Shown piece by piece: positions 1 to 5,693 of a DNA stretch of 5,693 nt. This DNA comes from an uncultured Chlamydiae bacterium (lineage in GTDB: Bacteria; Chlamydiota; Chlamydiia; Chlamydiales; SM23-39), in contig CAIVVG010000189.1 of NCBI GenBank assembly GCA_903909295.1, forward strand, positions 1 to 5,693. Direction: 5' to 3'. The translations under genes were made by a program, and so were the position numbers. The stretch's first letter is position 1; every line of letters starts with the position of its first letter. Under the pieces are notes generated by a model. It was given only the letters and a program-made list of their open reading frames with translations. It did no database searches and had not been told where the DNA came from.

Positions 1-2
1 CG

Positions 3-245
3 AAAAGAGGCCAAAATAATCCAAAAACTCGATGAAATATTTTTTATAGAACACCCTCTAAGGAGCAGGGCGACATCCTCAGCCGCCATCTCATCGGTTA
101 CTAGGGGGGTCACGCGGGCCACTACACTTGTCCGCGTATCAGGAGGAATCATATTGACAAAATGAAAGACCCTGTCAATCTCTTCCGCTGACATCTTGTC
201 CGTTAGAAGAGAGATCACTAAGGGTGGCCAACTGCTGCAAGAAAT
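3..245 (-). pseudogene. Fragment of a ~35-residue repeat protein, probably decayed
   Basis: An open minus-strand frame runs from a TAG at 246-248 to the left edge. Its middle part reads like real protein. A unit beginning LLTDKMSAEEIDRV is followed 35 residues later by LVTDEMAAEDVALLLRG, sharing L-x-TD-x-M-x-AE and a hydrophobic helix pattern, so this is a tandem repeat protein with one full and one partial unit in view. The first in-frame ATG (192-194) lies inside unit 1 and has no convincing ribosome binding site, so the true N-terminus is missing. After about position 54 the frame becomes AT-rich and stops resembling the repeat; another minus-strand frame then reads more protein-like, hinting at a frameshift or junction. 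I recall similar repeats in hypothetical proteins of environmental chlamydiae, but no function is known to me. It could still be part of a gene continuing beyond the window. Confidence 0.4.
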
Positions 246-249
246 CTAA

Positions 250-396
250 GAAAATCTTGACAATTCTGTGCAAAATACAGCTCTTGTAGAAAAGGGACAT
301 GCTCAATCCGAAGCGACAGAAGCGGCTAAAGCATGGAGTCGACACTCTGATGAGTTCGTTCGTAATATGGCAGCAAGACTACTCTCAAAGCTCTAA
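250..396 (+). pseudogene. C-terminal remnant of an unidentified protein
   Basis: A plus-strand frame opens after a TAA at 247-249 and closes at a TAA at 394-396, giving about 48 residues. The end is amphipathic and helical (EATEAAKAWSRHSDEFV, then a C-terminal ARLLSKL), which looks like the natural tail of a protein rather than random translation, and the minus strand here is broken by stops. There is no ATG before position 367 and no ribosome binding site, so it cannot be an intact gene. The same frame is also open upstream, from just after a TGA at 163-165 to the TAA at 247-249, which would fit a gene broken by nonsense or frameshift mutations. It stops just before the groEL terminator, which is convergent to it. 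Family not recognised. Confidence 0.3.
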
Positions 397-397
397 C

Positions 398-430
398 AAA
401 AAAAAGGGGGCCCTCCATCTGGAGGGCCCC
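398..430 (-). terminator. Intrinsic terminator of the groES-groEL operon
   Basis: Read on the minus strand, a perfect 10-bp GC-rich stem (GGGGCCCTCC, positions 421-430, pairing with 407-416) closes a 4-nt loop (417-420) and is followed by one C and eight U residues (complement of A398-A405). It starts 14 nt after the groEL stop codon. This is a textbook rho-independent terminator. On the plus strand the hairpin has A residues before it and no U-run after it, so it should work only for groEL. Confidence 0.95.
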
Positions 431-444
431 ATGTCTCGAAGGAT

Positions 445-2073
<1,629 letters not shown>

Positions 2074-2082
2074 ACTTTGTTT

Positions 2083-2397
2083 TTACTCCTCAATGATTGC
2101 GATGATGTCTTCTGCCTTGACAATGATGTATTCTTTATCGTCCACGGTGACCTCTTGGCTTGCGTACTTGTCCATGAGGATCAGATCGTTTTCTTTCACC
2201 GGAACGGGAAGCACTTTTCCATCATCCAGCCGTCTGCCAGGTCCTACCGCGATCACGCGGGCAGTTTCCTGTTTCTTCTTAGCACTATCAGGAAGGATGA
2301 TCCCCCCTTTCACAGTCTCTGCCGCTTCTAGCCTTTGGGCCAAAACTCGATTGCCAAGGGGTTTGAGCGTCATTTGTTTTTTTACTGCTTGTGTCAT
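2083..2397 (-). CDS. groES: GroES 10-kDa co-chaperonin
   Basis: Heptameric lid of the GroEL chamber, acting in the cytosol. The 104-aa length is slightly above the usual ~97-102. Core motifs are present: KPLGNRVL near 12-19, the mobile loop around residues 20-36 ending in GGIILPD, KKKQETARVIAVGPG after it, and a C-terminal domain with DLILMDKYASQEV and EYIIVKAEDIIAI. The start at 2395-2397 is favoured because GGAGAAG (2402-2408) lies 4 nt upstream. A later in-frame ATG (residue 9) would remove a short N-terminal extension (TQAVKKQ) outside the conserved core, and chlamydial GroES proteins have a comparable extension as I recall. It is the first gene of the leftward operon, 9 nt before groEL. 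Expression probably starts at the promoter at 2425-2453 and may be controlled by the CIRCE-like repeat at 2460-2486. Confidence 0.97.
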   Translation of the reverse strand: MTQAVKKQMTLKPLGNRVLAQRLEAAETVKGGIILPDSAKKKQETARVIAVGPGRRLDDGKVLPVPVKENDLILMDKYASQEVTVDDKEYIIVKAEDIIAIIEE

Positions 2398-2401
2398 GCA
2401 T

Positions 2402-2408
2402 CTTCTCC
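2402..2408 (-). promoter_or_regulatory. groES ribosome binding site
   Basis: GGAGAAG on the minus strand, 4 nt before the ATG at 2395-2397. It supports that start over the internal ATG eight codons later. Confidence 0.75.
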
Positions 2409-2424
2409 AATGTTCTAAAGAAGG

Positions 2425-2453
2425 ACTATATCCGATGAGCCCATTTTTCGCAA
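2425..2453 (-). promoter_or_regulatory. Predicted groES-groEL promoter (sigma-70/sigma-66 type)
   Basis: On the minus strand a -35 box TTGCGA (2448-2453; 4 of 6 consensus bases) and a -10 box TATAGT (2425-2430; 5 of 6) are separated by exactly 17 nt. Transcription would begin near 2418, giving a leader of about 20 nt that still contains the GGAGAAG site. The fit of spacing, leader length and ribosome binding site makes this the best candidate in the spacer. It is not experimentally shown. Confidence 0.6.
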
Positions 2454-2459
2454 CCAGAT

Positions 2460-2486
2460 TTAGCAGAATATCACTCGGATTGCTAA
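2460..2486. promoter_or_regulatory. CIRCE-like operator (putative HrcA site)
   Basis: TTAGCAGAA, a 9-nt spacer and GATTGCTAA reproduce the architecture of the CIRCE element (TTAGCACTC-N9-GAGTGCTAA) with exactly the canonical 27-bp span. The right half matches 8 of 9 positions and the left half 6 of 9. The outer symmetry continues: CAGAT before the left half and ATCTG at the end of the right half match, with one extra T on the left. CIRCE is bound by the heat-shock repressor HrcA and typically controls groESL and dnaK operons; chlamydiae encode HrcA. The site lies 6 bp upstream of the predicted groES -35 box and its right half covers most of the predicted pepF -35 box, so it could act on both directions. 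Degeneracy of the inner left half is the main doubt. Confidence 0.65.
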
Positions 2487-2509
2487 TCTGTGCCTCAATA
2501 AACTGTAAT
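2480..2509 (+). promoter_or_regulatory. Predicted pepF promoter
   Basis: TTGCTA (2480-2485; 4 of 6 consensus bases) and TGTAAT (2504-2509; 5 of 6) are spaced by 18 nt. The start of transcription would fall near 2516, leaving a leader of about 18 nt with the AAAGGA ribosome binding site. The -35 box lies inside the right half of the CIRCE-like repeat. This is a pattern match only. Confidence 0.45.
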
Positions 2510-2520
2510 TCACTGAATGC

Positions 2521-2526
2521 AAAGGA
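2521..2526 (+). promoter_or_regulatory. pepF ribosome binding site
   Basis: AAAGGA sits 7 nt before the ATG at 2534-2536. The reading frame stays open far upstream, into sequence antisense to groES and groEL, so this site is what fixes the true start of pepF. Confidence 0.7.
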
Positions 2527-2533
2527 TTTAAAT

Positions 2534-4327
2534 ATGCAACTCTCCCGTCAAGAAATTCCTTCAACGGATCGCTGGAATGTGGAGGCTCTCTACCCCACTC
2601 CTGAGGCTTGGGTCCAGGAGTTTAAGCAGATCCAGACCAGCGCTAAGGGCTCTTTGACCTCTTTTCGGGGACGGTTGAAAGACCCTAAAGAGACGCGGGC
2701 TTTGCTAGAGGCCTATTTAGAGCTCGATCGGCGGCTCATGAAGCTCCATACCTACGCTCATATGCGCCACGATGAGGATTTGGGCAATGACCAGTTCAAG
2801 AGCGGCTATGGCCAGGTGATGGGGCTGATCAATGATTTTCAGCTAGAGACTTCTTGGATCGAGCCGGAGTTGATGTCTTTAGGGGAGAAAGAATTTAAGG
2901 AGCTCCTCTCTCATAGTTCTTTGGCCCCCTATCGCTTTCACTTGGAAAAGATCGGTCGGATGCGCCCCCACACCCTCTCTCCGCAGATGGAAGAGCTGAT
3001 GGCGCTGAATGGAAAGAGCCTCGATACGGCGCACAAGGCGTTTAGCGCTCTGAACAATGCCGATATGACCTTTAAGTCGGCTTTTAATTCGAAGGGGGAG
3101 GAGCAGCCTCTCACTCATGGAAGCTACATGGCTTATATGCGGAGCCCAGATCGGGAGCTGCGCCGCACTTCATTTGAAAATATGGGTCAGGGCTACGAGG
3201 CGCATATCAATACATTGACCGAGCTCATCCAGGGGCAAGTGGAAAGTCACCTCTTTTCTGCGAAGGCGCGCAAGTTCGGAAGTTGTTTGGAATCGGCCCT
3301 CTTTCCTCACCAAGTGGATCCCACTGTCTATACCAACCTGATCCAAGCCGTCCGGAGCCGTTTGCCTTTGATACACGAATACGTAGCCTTGCGCAAAAAG
3401 ATGCTCAAGCTCGACCAAATCCATATGTACGATCTCTATGCCCCTTTGGTAGGGGAAGCGGAAACAGAGATGAGCTATTCGGAGGCCCGCGAGGCGGTGA
3501 TCACTTCGGTGGCGCCAATGGGCACAGCCTATCAGGCCGCCCTGAAAAAGGGGCTTGTCGAAGAGCGTTGGGTCGATGTGTATGAAAATGCGAAAAAAAG
3601 ATCGGGCGCCTACTCAACCGGCTGCTACGATAGCATGCCCTATATTCTGATGAATTACCAAGGGACGCTCAACGACGTCCTCACACTGGCCCATGAAGCG
3701 GGGCACAGCATGCATAGCCTTCTAAGTCGTCACAACCAACCCTACATCTATGCGCAGTATCCGATTTTCGTAGCAGAGGTGGCCTCCACTTTCAATGAGC
3801 AGCTCTTGATCCAACACCTGAAGACCAAGGCTAAATCAAAGCAAGACCTGGCCTTCCTCGTCAACTACCAGATTGAGGGGATTTGCGCTACCATCGTGCG
3901 CCAAACGATGTTTGCCGAATTTGAGCTCCAAATTCACCGCTGGGTTGAAGAGGGGACCCCCTTAACACCGACGCTCCTTAAAAAATATTGGCTCGAGCTC
4001 TCTCGCGATTACTACGGGCCCGAAATCGTCCTCGATCCCGGGTTAGAGGTGGGCTGGGCTCGGATTCCCCATTTCTACTACAATTTTTACGTCTACCAGT
4101 ATGCAACCGGTTTAAGCGCCGCCTTGGCCCTCTTTGAAAAAGCGGGAAAATCTTCCGCCAATCGAGACAAGTACCTCGAGTTCATCTCTTCTGGCGGCAG
4201 CAAGTTCCCACTCGACCTGTTGGAGAGAGCCGGCGTGGATATGAGGACTGCTGCTCCTGTCAATGCGGCCTTTGACCACTTCGCAAACCTTCTCAAAGAG
4301 TTCAAACAACTTCTCGAGGTGAAATGA
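2534..4327 (+). CDS. pepF: Oligoendopeptidase F, M3 family zinc metallopeptidase
   Basis: Cytosolic zinc endopeptidase that cleaves short oligopeptides (peptide recycling). The 597-aa product has the normal family length. The zinc site is intact: HEAGH at residues 387-391 supplies two His ligands and the catalytic Glu388, and Glu415 in FVAEVASTFNE is the expected third ligand. The upstream segment GAYSTGCYD (358-366) and MPYILMNYQGT are typical of the PepF branch of M3, as is the substrate/transition-state segment IPHFYYNFYVYQYATG with His513 and nearby tyrosines. The N-terminal ~180 residues are the helical M3_N region. The start is chosen from the ribosome binding site and because upstream in-frame codons lie opposite groES. 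It is transcribed divergently from groES; its stop overlaps the next gene's start (ATGA at 4324-4327), so it heads a three-gene unit. The adjacent CIRCE-like site could place it under HrcA, which is inference. Confidence 0.96.
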   Translation: MQLSRQEIPSTDRWNVEALYPTPEAWVQEFKQIQTSAKGSLTSFRGRLKDPKETRALLEAYLELDRRLMKLHTYAHMRHDEDLGNDQFKSGYGQVMGLINDFQLETSWIEPELMSLGEKEFKELLSHSSLAPYRFHLEKIGRMRPHTLSPQMEELMALNGKSLDTAHKAFSALNNADMTFKSAFNSKGEEQPLTHGSYMAYMRSPDRELRRTSFENMGQGYEAHINTLTELIQGQVESHLFSAKARKFGSCLESALFPHQVDPTVYTNLIQAVRSRLPLIHEYVALRKKMLKLDQIHMYDLYAPLVGEAETEMSYSEAREAVITSVAPMGTAYQAALKKGLVEERWVDVYENAKKRSGAYSTGCYDSMPYILMNYQGTLNDVLTLAHEAGHSMHSLLSRHNQPYIYAQYPIFVAEVASTFNEQLLIQHLKTKAKSKQDLAFLVNYQIEGICATIVRQTMFAEFELQIHRWVEEGTPLTPTLLKKYWLELSRDYYGPEIVLDPGLEVGWARIPHFYYNFYVYQYATGLSAALALFEKAGKSSANRDKYLEFISSGGSKFPLDLLERAGVDMRTAAPVNAAFDHFANLLKEFKQLLEVK

Positions 4328-4680
4328 TTGCGACTGCTGAAACAAAAGTGCCCCCCGCACTCGTTTGGAGGGCCTGGAATCAGGCCCACTCCATCGACAC
4401 CTCTCTCGGTATCCCCAAGAAGCAGGGGAAGTTCAGTTACCTCATCTGCGACGTGAAGAAGGGGGAGGAATTTTCCATCCGGTGGAAGACCCTTTTCGTC
4501 CGGCTGATTTTTACCTATCGGGTGCAGCCCCTCTACACCGGCTCGCAGCTCTCGTACCAAGTCCAGGTAAAAGGGGTCTTTGGTTGGCTTGTCCGCCGGA
4601 TGATTGGGAAAAAGCTCCAAGAGCAACTCGCCACCGTCCTCAAAGACATGGTCGGGCAGTTGGAGGGGATAAGGAGCTAG
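4324..4680 (+). CDS. Small SRPBCC (START/Bet v1-like) fold protein
   Basis: A 118-aa protein with the layout of the SRPBCC ligand-binding superfamily: an N-terminal strand with the KVPPALVWRAW signature (about 8-18), a run of alternating beta segments in the middle (FSYLICDV, FSIRWKTL, VRLIFTYRVQPL, SQLSYQVQVKGV) and a long amphipathic C-terminal helix (KKLQEQLATVLKDMVGQLE, about 95-113). Such proteins bind hydrophobic ligands or help cofactor or lipid handling, but nothing here reveals the ligand. It is shorter than the usual ~140 aa. No signal peptide or membrane segment is seen. Its ATG overlaps the pepF stop in ATGA; GAGGTG (4316-4321) is only 2 nt upstream, so initiation probably relies on coupling to pepF translation. 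The assignment rests on the N-terminal signature and secondary-structure pattern, not on a close match. Confidence 0.75.
   Translation: MIATAETKVPPALVWRAWNQAHSIDTSLGIPKKQGKFSYLICDVKKGEEFSIRWKTLFVRLIFTYRVQPLYTGSQLSYQVQVKGVFGWLVRRMIGKKLQEQLATVLKDMVGQLEGIRS
4671..4676 (+). promoter_or_regulatory. Ribosome binding site of the 83-aa gene
   Basis: AAGGAG lies 5 nt before the ATG at 4682, inside the last codons of the preceding gene. It is a strong, well-spaced site and is the main reason for accepting the small downstream gene. Confidence 0.85.
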
Positions 4681-4681
4681 A

Positions 4682-4933
4682 ATGGCCACTACAATAGAAG
4701 CGCAATTAAAAATAGCCCTTGAGGAAGTGGGGGATATCAAGCCCTGGTTTGATAAAGAGGTCGAGGCTTATGTGTTTGAACATCCGGCTTACCCTGTGGA
4801 ATATGCAGGAGAGTCTGAGGCAGAGGTCATTAGGGGGTATCCCGAATATCTGCGCGAATTTATTCGGCACCGTCTCAATGGTCGGCTCCACCCATTGATG
4901 GAGGAAGAAACTACGGGCCGCGGGGGGAAATGA
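4682..4933 (+). CDS. Unknown 83-aa acidic protein
   Basis: I do not recognise this family. The gene is supported by an ideal AAGGAG site 5 nt upstream, a 1-nt gap to the preceding stop, and coding-like composition. The N-terminal half is acidic (KIALEEVGDIKPWFDKEVEA), with aromatic patches (PWFD, YVFEHPAYPVEYAG). The second half has a basic helical segment (YPEYLREFIRHRLNGRL, roughly 57-73) and a hydrophilic, probably disordered end (EEETTGRGGK). There is no signal peptide or membrane segment, so it is presumably cytosolic. It is the last gene of the pepF unit and lies 15 nt before the palindromic element. A 66-aa frame overlapping its stop in ATGA runs through that element and was not accepted. 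Confidence 0.75.
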   Translation: MATTIEAQLKIALEEVGDIKPWFDKEVEAYVFEHPAYPVEYAGESEAEVIRGYPEYLREFIRHRLNGRLHPLMEEETTGRGGK

Positions 4934-4991
4934 GCGGAGACAAGGAAAAACGATGGAAACGATGTAACGATATAACGATAAGAATATTTTT

Positions 4992-5008
4992 TCGCCGCTT
5001 TGCGGCGA
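4992..5008. repeat. GC-rich mini-hairpin 1 at the tip of the palindrome
   Basis: TCGCCGC (4992-4998) pairs perfectly with GCGGCGA (5002-5008) around a TTT loop. It is the first of two side-by-side hairpins in the unpaired centre of the 118-bp element. Confidence 0.8.
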
Positions 5009-5035
5009 TGCGGCAAAGCCGCAAGGTGTTTTTTT
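5009..5035 (+). terminator. GC-rich mini-hairpin 2 plus T-run, possible terminator of the pepF unit
   Basis: TGCGGC (5009-5014) pairs with GCCGCA (5018-5023) around an AAA loop. After AGGTG come seven T residues (5029-5035). A competing pairing (TTGCGGC at 5000-5006 with GCCGCAA at 5018-5024) gives a longer-range stem. A 5-nt gap before the T-run is longer than usual, and the T-run itself enters the large outer stem, so termination is plausible but weakly supported. Confidence 0.35.
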
Positions 5036-5140
5036 ATCGTTATATCGTTCAATCGTTTTTATCGTTGATCTTGGCTGAGGTAAGGACCGCTGTAAATCAC
5101 ACCCTCTCTCTACAATGCGTTAGGGAATAATAGGCCAATT

Positions 5141-5149
5141 TGGTATACA
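5141..5149 (+). promoter_or_regulatory. Extended -10 promoter box of the DUF155 gene
   Basis: TGGTATACA fits the extended -10 pattern TGnTATAAT (TATACA, 4 of 6). The best -35 candidate at an 18-nt spacing, TTAGGG (5120-5125), is poor, which is common for extended -10 promoters. Transcription would begin about 7 nt downstream, at or beside the A of the ATG at 5157. Confidence 0.4.
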
Positions 5150-5156
5150 GTTCGTC

Positions 5157-5693
5157 ATGCGTTGTACTAGTTACTGCACTGCCGCCTCTTATGACATCCC
5201 TCGGTTGTTCCAGTTCCTCCAGGTAATGGGAGCCTCACAGCTCTATCGAGATGTCATCCATACACAGCCCAAAGATGACAACGGCCTCCGCCGCGACCTT
5301 TTCTACTTTCCGTACGGAGTGGTCGTTTTTTGGGGTTTTACCGAAGAGGACGAGCAAGAACTCCTCTCGTCACTTAAGAAATTTGAAAAAGAGCCGCTAG
5401 CGAGATACGAAAAAGATGAGTTTACCTTCTCTTATGGGGAACGGATGAGCATCGAGCTGGATGAAATCCAGCTGCATAAAAAAGATTCGATGACAAAACT
5501 CGCGGTCTCTTATGCCATCGGGCAGTCGGTCAAGTTAACGGTCTTTGAAGAGACCATTTCTAAAACCATCGAGCACAGCAAGTACTTGCCCAAGGAACTT
5601 TCCATCAGAGGAAAAATCCCTCTGTCGCGAAGAGAGATCTCGCGCAAAATGGGGGAGCTCTTTCTAGAGAGAAATTACATCAACTTGCACACG
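5157..5693 (+). CDS. DUF155 / RMND1-RMD1 family protein, 3' end beyond the window
   Basis: The first 179 residues are in view and the frame is open to the edge. They follow the DUF155 (RMND1/RMD1/Sif2) pattern throughout: an N-terminal CTSYCTAASYDI, the hallmark YGVVVFWG at 53-60, a following acidic helix (EEDEQELLSSL), and the conserved block KLAVSYAIGQSVKLTVFE at about 114-131, then RGKIPLSRREISRKMGELF and ERNYINL. The expected remainder (a DTPDFFWE-like segment and usually a C-terminal membrane helix) lies outside. Eukaryotic members are mitochondrial membrane proteins (human RMND1 supports mitochondrial translation); bacterial roles are poorly known. The ATG at 5157 is the only ATG, GTG or TTG after the in-frame stop at 5121-5123 that keeps the conserved N-terminus. 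No ribosome binding site is visible before it, which may mean leaderless translation. Confidence 0.92.
   Translation, partial: MRCTSYCTAASYDIPRLFQFLQVMGASQLYRDVIHTQPKDDNGLRRDLFYFPYGVVVFWGFTEEDEQELLSSLKKFEKEPLARYEKDEFTFSYGERMSIELDEIQLHKKDSMTKLAVSYAIGQSVKLTVFEETISKTIEHSKYLPKELSIRGKIPLSRREISRKMGELFLERNYINLHT

Larger units (their letters stand above)
4949..5066. repeat. 118-bp palindromic element with hexamer-built arms (MITE-like)
   Basis: Two 33-nt arms (4949-4981 and 5034-5066) are inverted repeats: 29 of 33 positions pair Watson-Crick, two more are G-T, and two adjacent positions mismatch. The inner 16 bp (4966-4981 with 5034-5049) are perfect. The left arm contains AACGAT at 4949, 4958, 4966 and 4974; the right arm contains ATCGTT at 5036, 5044, 5052 and 5061, so each arm is four hexamers at 8-9 nt spacing. 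The 52-nt centre holds two small hairpins. There is no open frame for a transposase and no obvious target duplication at the ends. It could be a non-autonomous mobile element, a large RNA hairpin at the 3' end of the pepF transcript, or a protein-binding array. Confidence 0.85.

Noticed and set aside
1..397. An intact gene in the left-hand region
   Set aside because: All frames are short, lack starts or are broken by stops; only fragments can be supported.
2398..2533. An alternative groES promoter upstream of the CIRCE-like repeat on the minus strand
   Set aside because: Candidate boxes there matched consensus poorly or had wrong spacing, while TTGCGA-N17-TATAGT fits well.
4093..4740. A 215-codon minus-strand frame across the end of pepF and the SRPBCC gene
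   Set aside because: It is opposite conserved M3 catalytic sequence and has no family motif of its own.
4949..5066. CRISPR array or ordinary terminator as the explanation for the hexamer repeats
   Set aside because: The units are 6 nt with 2-3 nt between them, far too short for CRISPR repeats and spacers. The outer stem is AT-rich and has no T-run after its distal end, unlike an ordinary terminator.
4930..5130. A 66-codon frame overlapping the stop of the 83-aa gene in ATGA and crossing the palindrome
   Set aside because: The overlap looks tempting, but there is only a G-rich stretch and no good ribosome binding site, and most of the peptide is translation of the inverted repeat and its hairpins.

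Overview
The window looks like a piece of a chlamydial chromosome (phylum Chlamydiota, probably an environmental or 'chlamydia-like' member). The reasons are a groES-groEL pair read divergently from a pepF oligopeptidase gene, an order I recall from Chlamydia; a GroEL that ends in -MDY without a long GGM tail; and a fragment of a ~35-residue repeat protein of a kind I associate, from memory only, with amoeba-associated chlamydiae. Base composition is moderate (about half G+C by eye), higher than in most described chlamydiae, so the genus cannot be fixed from sequence alone.

Layout. Positions 1-397 hold no intact gene. They contain what looks like gene debris: a minus-strand stretch with a degenerate ~35-aa repeat, and a plus-strand stretch that reads as the C-terminal end of a protein. 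A strong intrinsic terminator (398-430) ends the leftward groES-groEL operon (groEL 445-2073, groES 2083-2397). The 136-bp divergent spacer (2398-2533) carries a promoter for groES, a promoter for pepF, and between them a 27-bp CIRCE-like inverted repeat that overlaps the pepF -35 box. Rightward lies a compact three-gene unit: pepF (2534-4327), a small SRPBCC-fold protein (4324-4680, overlapping pepF by 4 nt) and an unknown 83-aa protein (4682-4933, 1-nt gap, strong Shine-Dalgarno). A 118-bp nearly perfect palindrome (4949-5066) follows. Each of its arms is built from four copies of a hexamer (AACGAT, or ATCGTT on the other arm), and its tip carries two small GC-rich hairpins. The window ends inside a DUF155/RMND1-family gene (5157 to the edge), whose start codon sits where transcription from an extended -10 box would begin, suggesting a leaderless mRNA.

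How the parts work together. GroES/GroEL fold proteins and PepF trims oligopeptides. The shared CIRCE-like operator raises the possibility that HrcA coordinates chaperonin and peptidase output. The two small genes after pepF are probably co-transcribed with it. The DUF155 gene is separated from them by the palindrome and probably has its own promoter. No phage, IS transposase, CRISPR array, rRNA or tRNA is visible. The least explained items are the 118-bp palindrome and the decayed left end.
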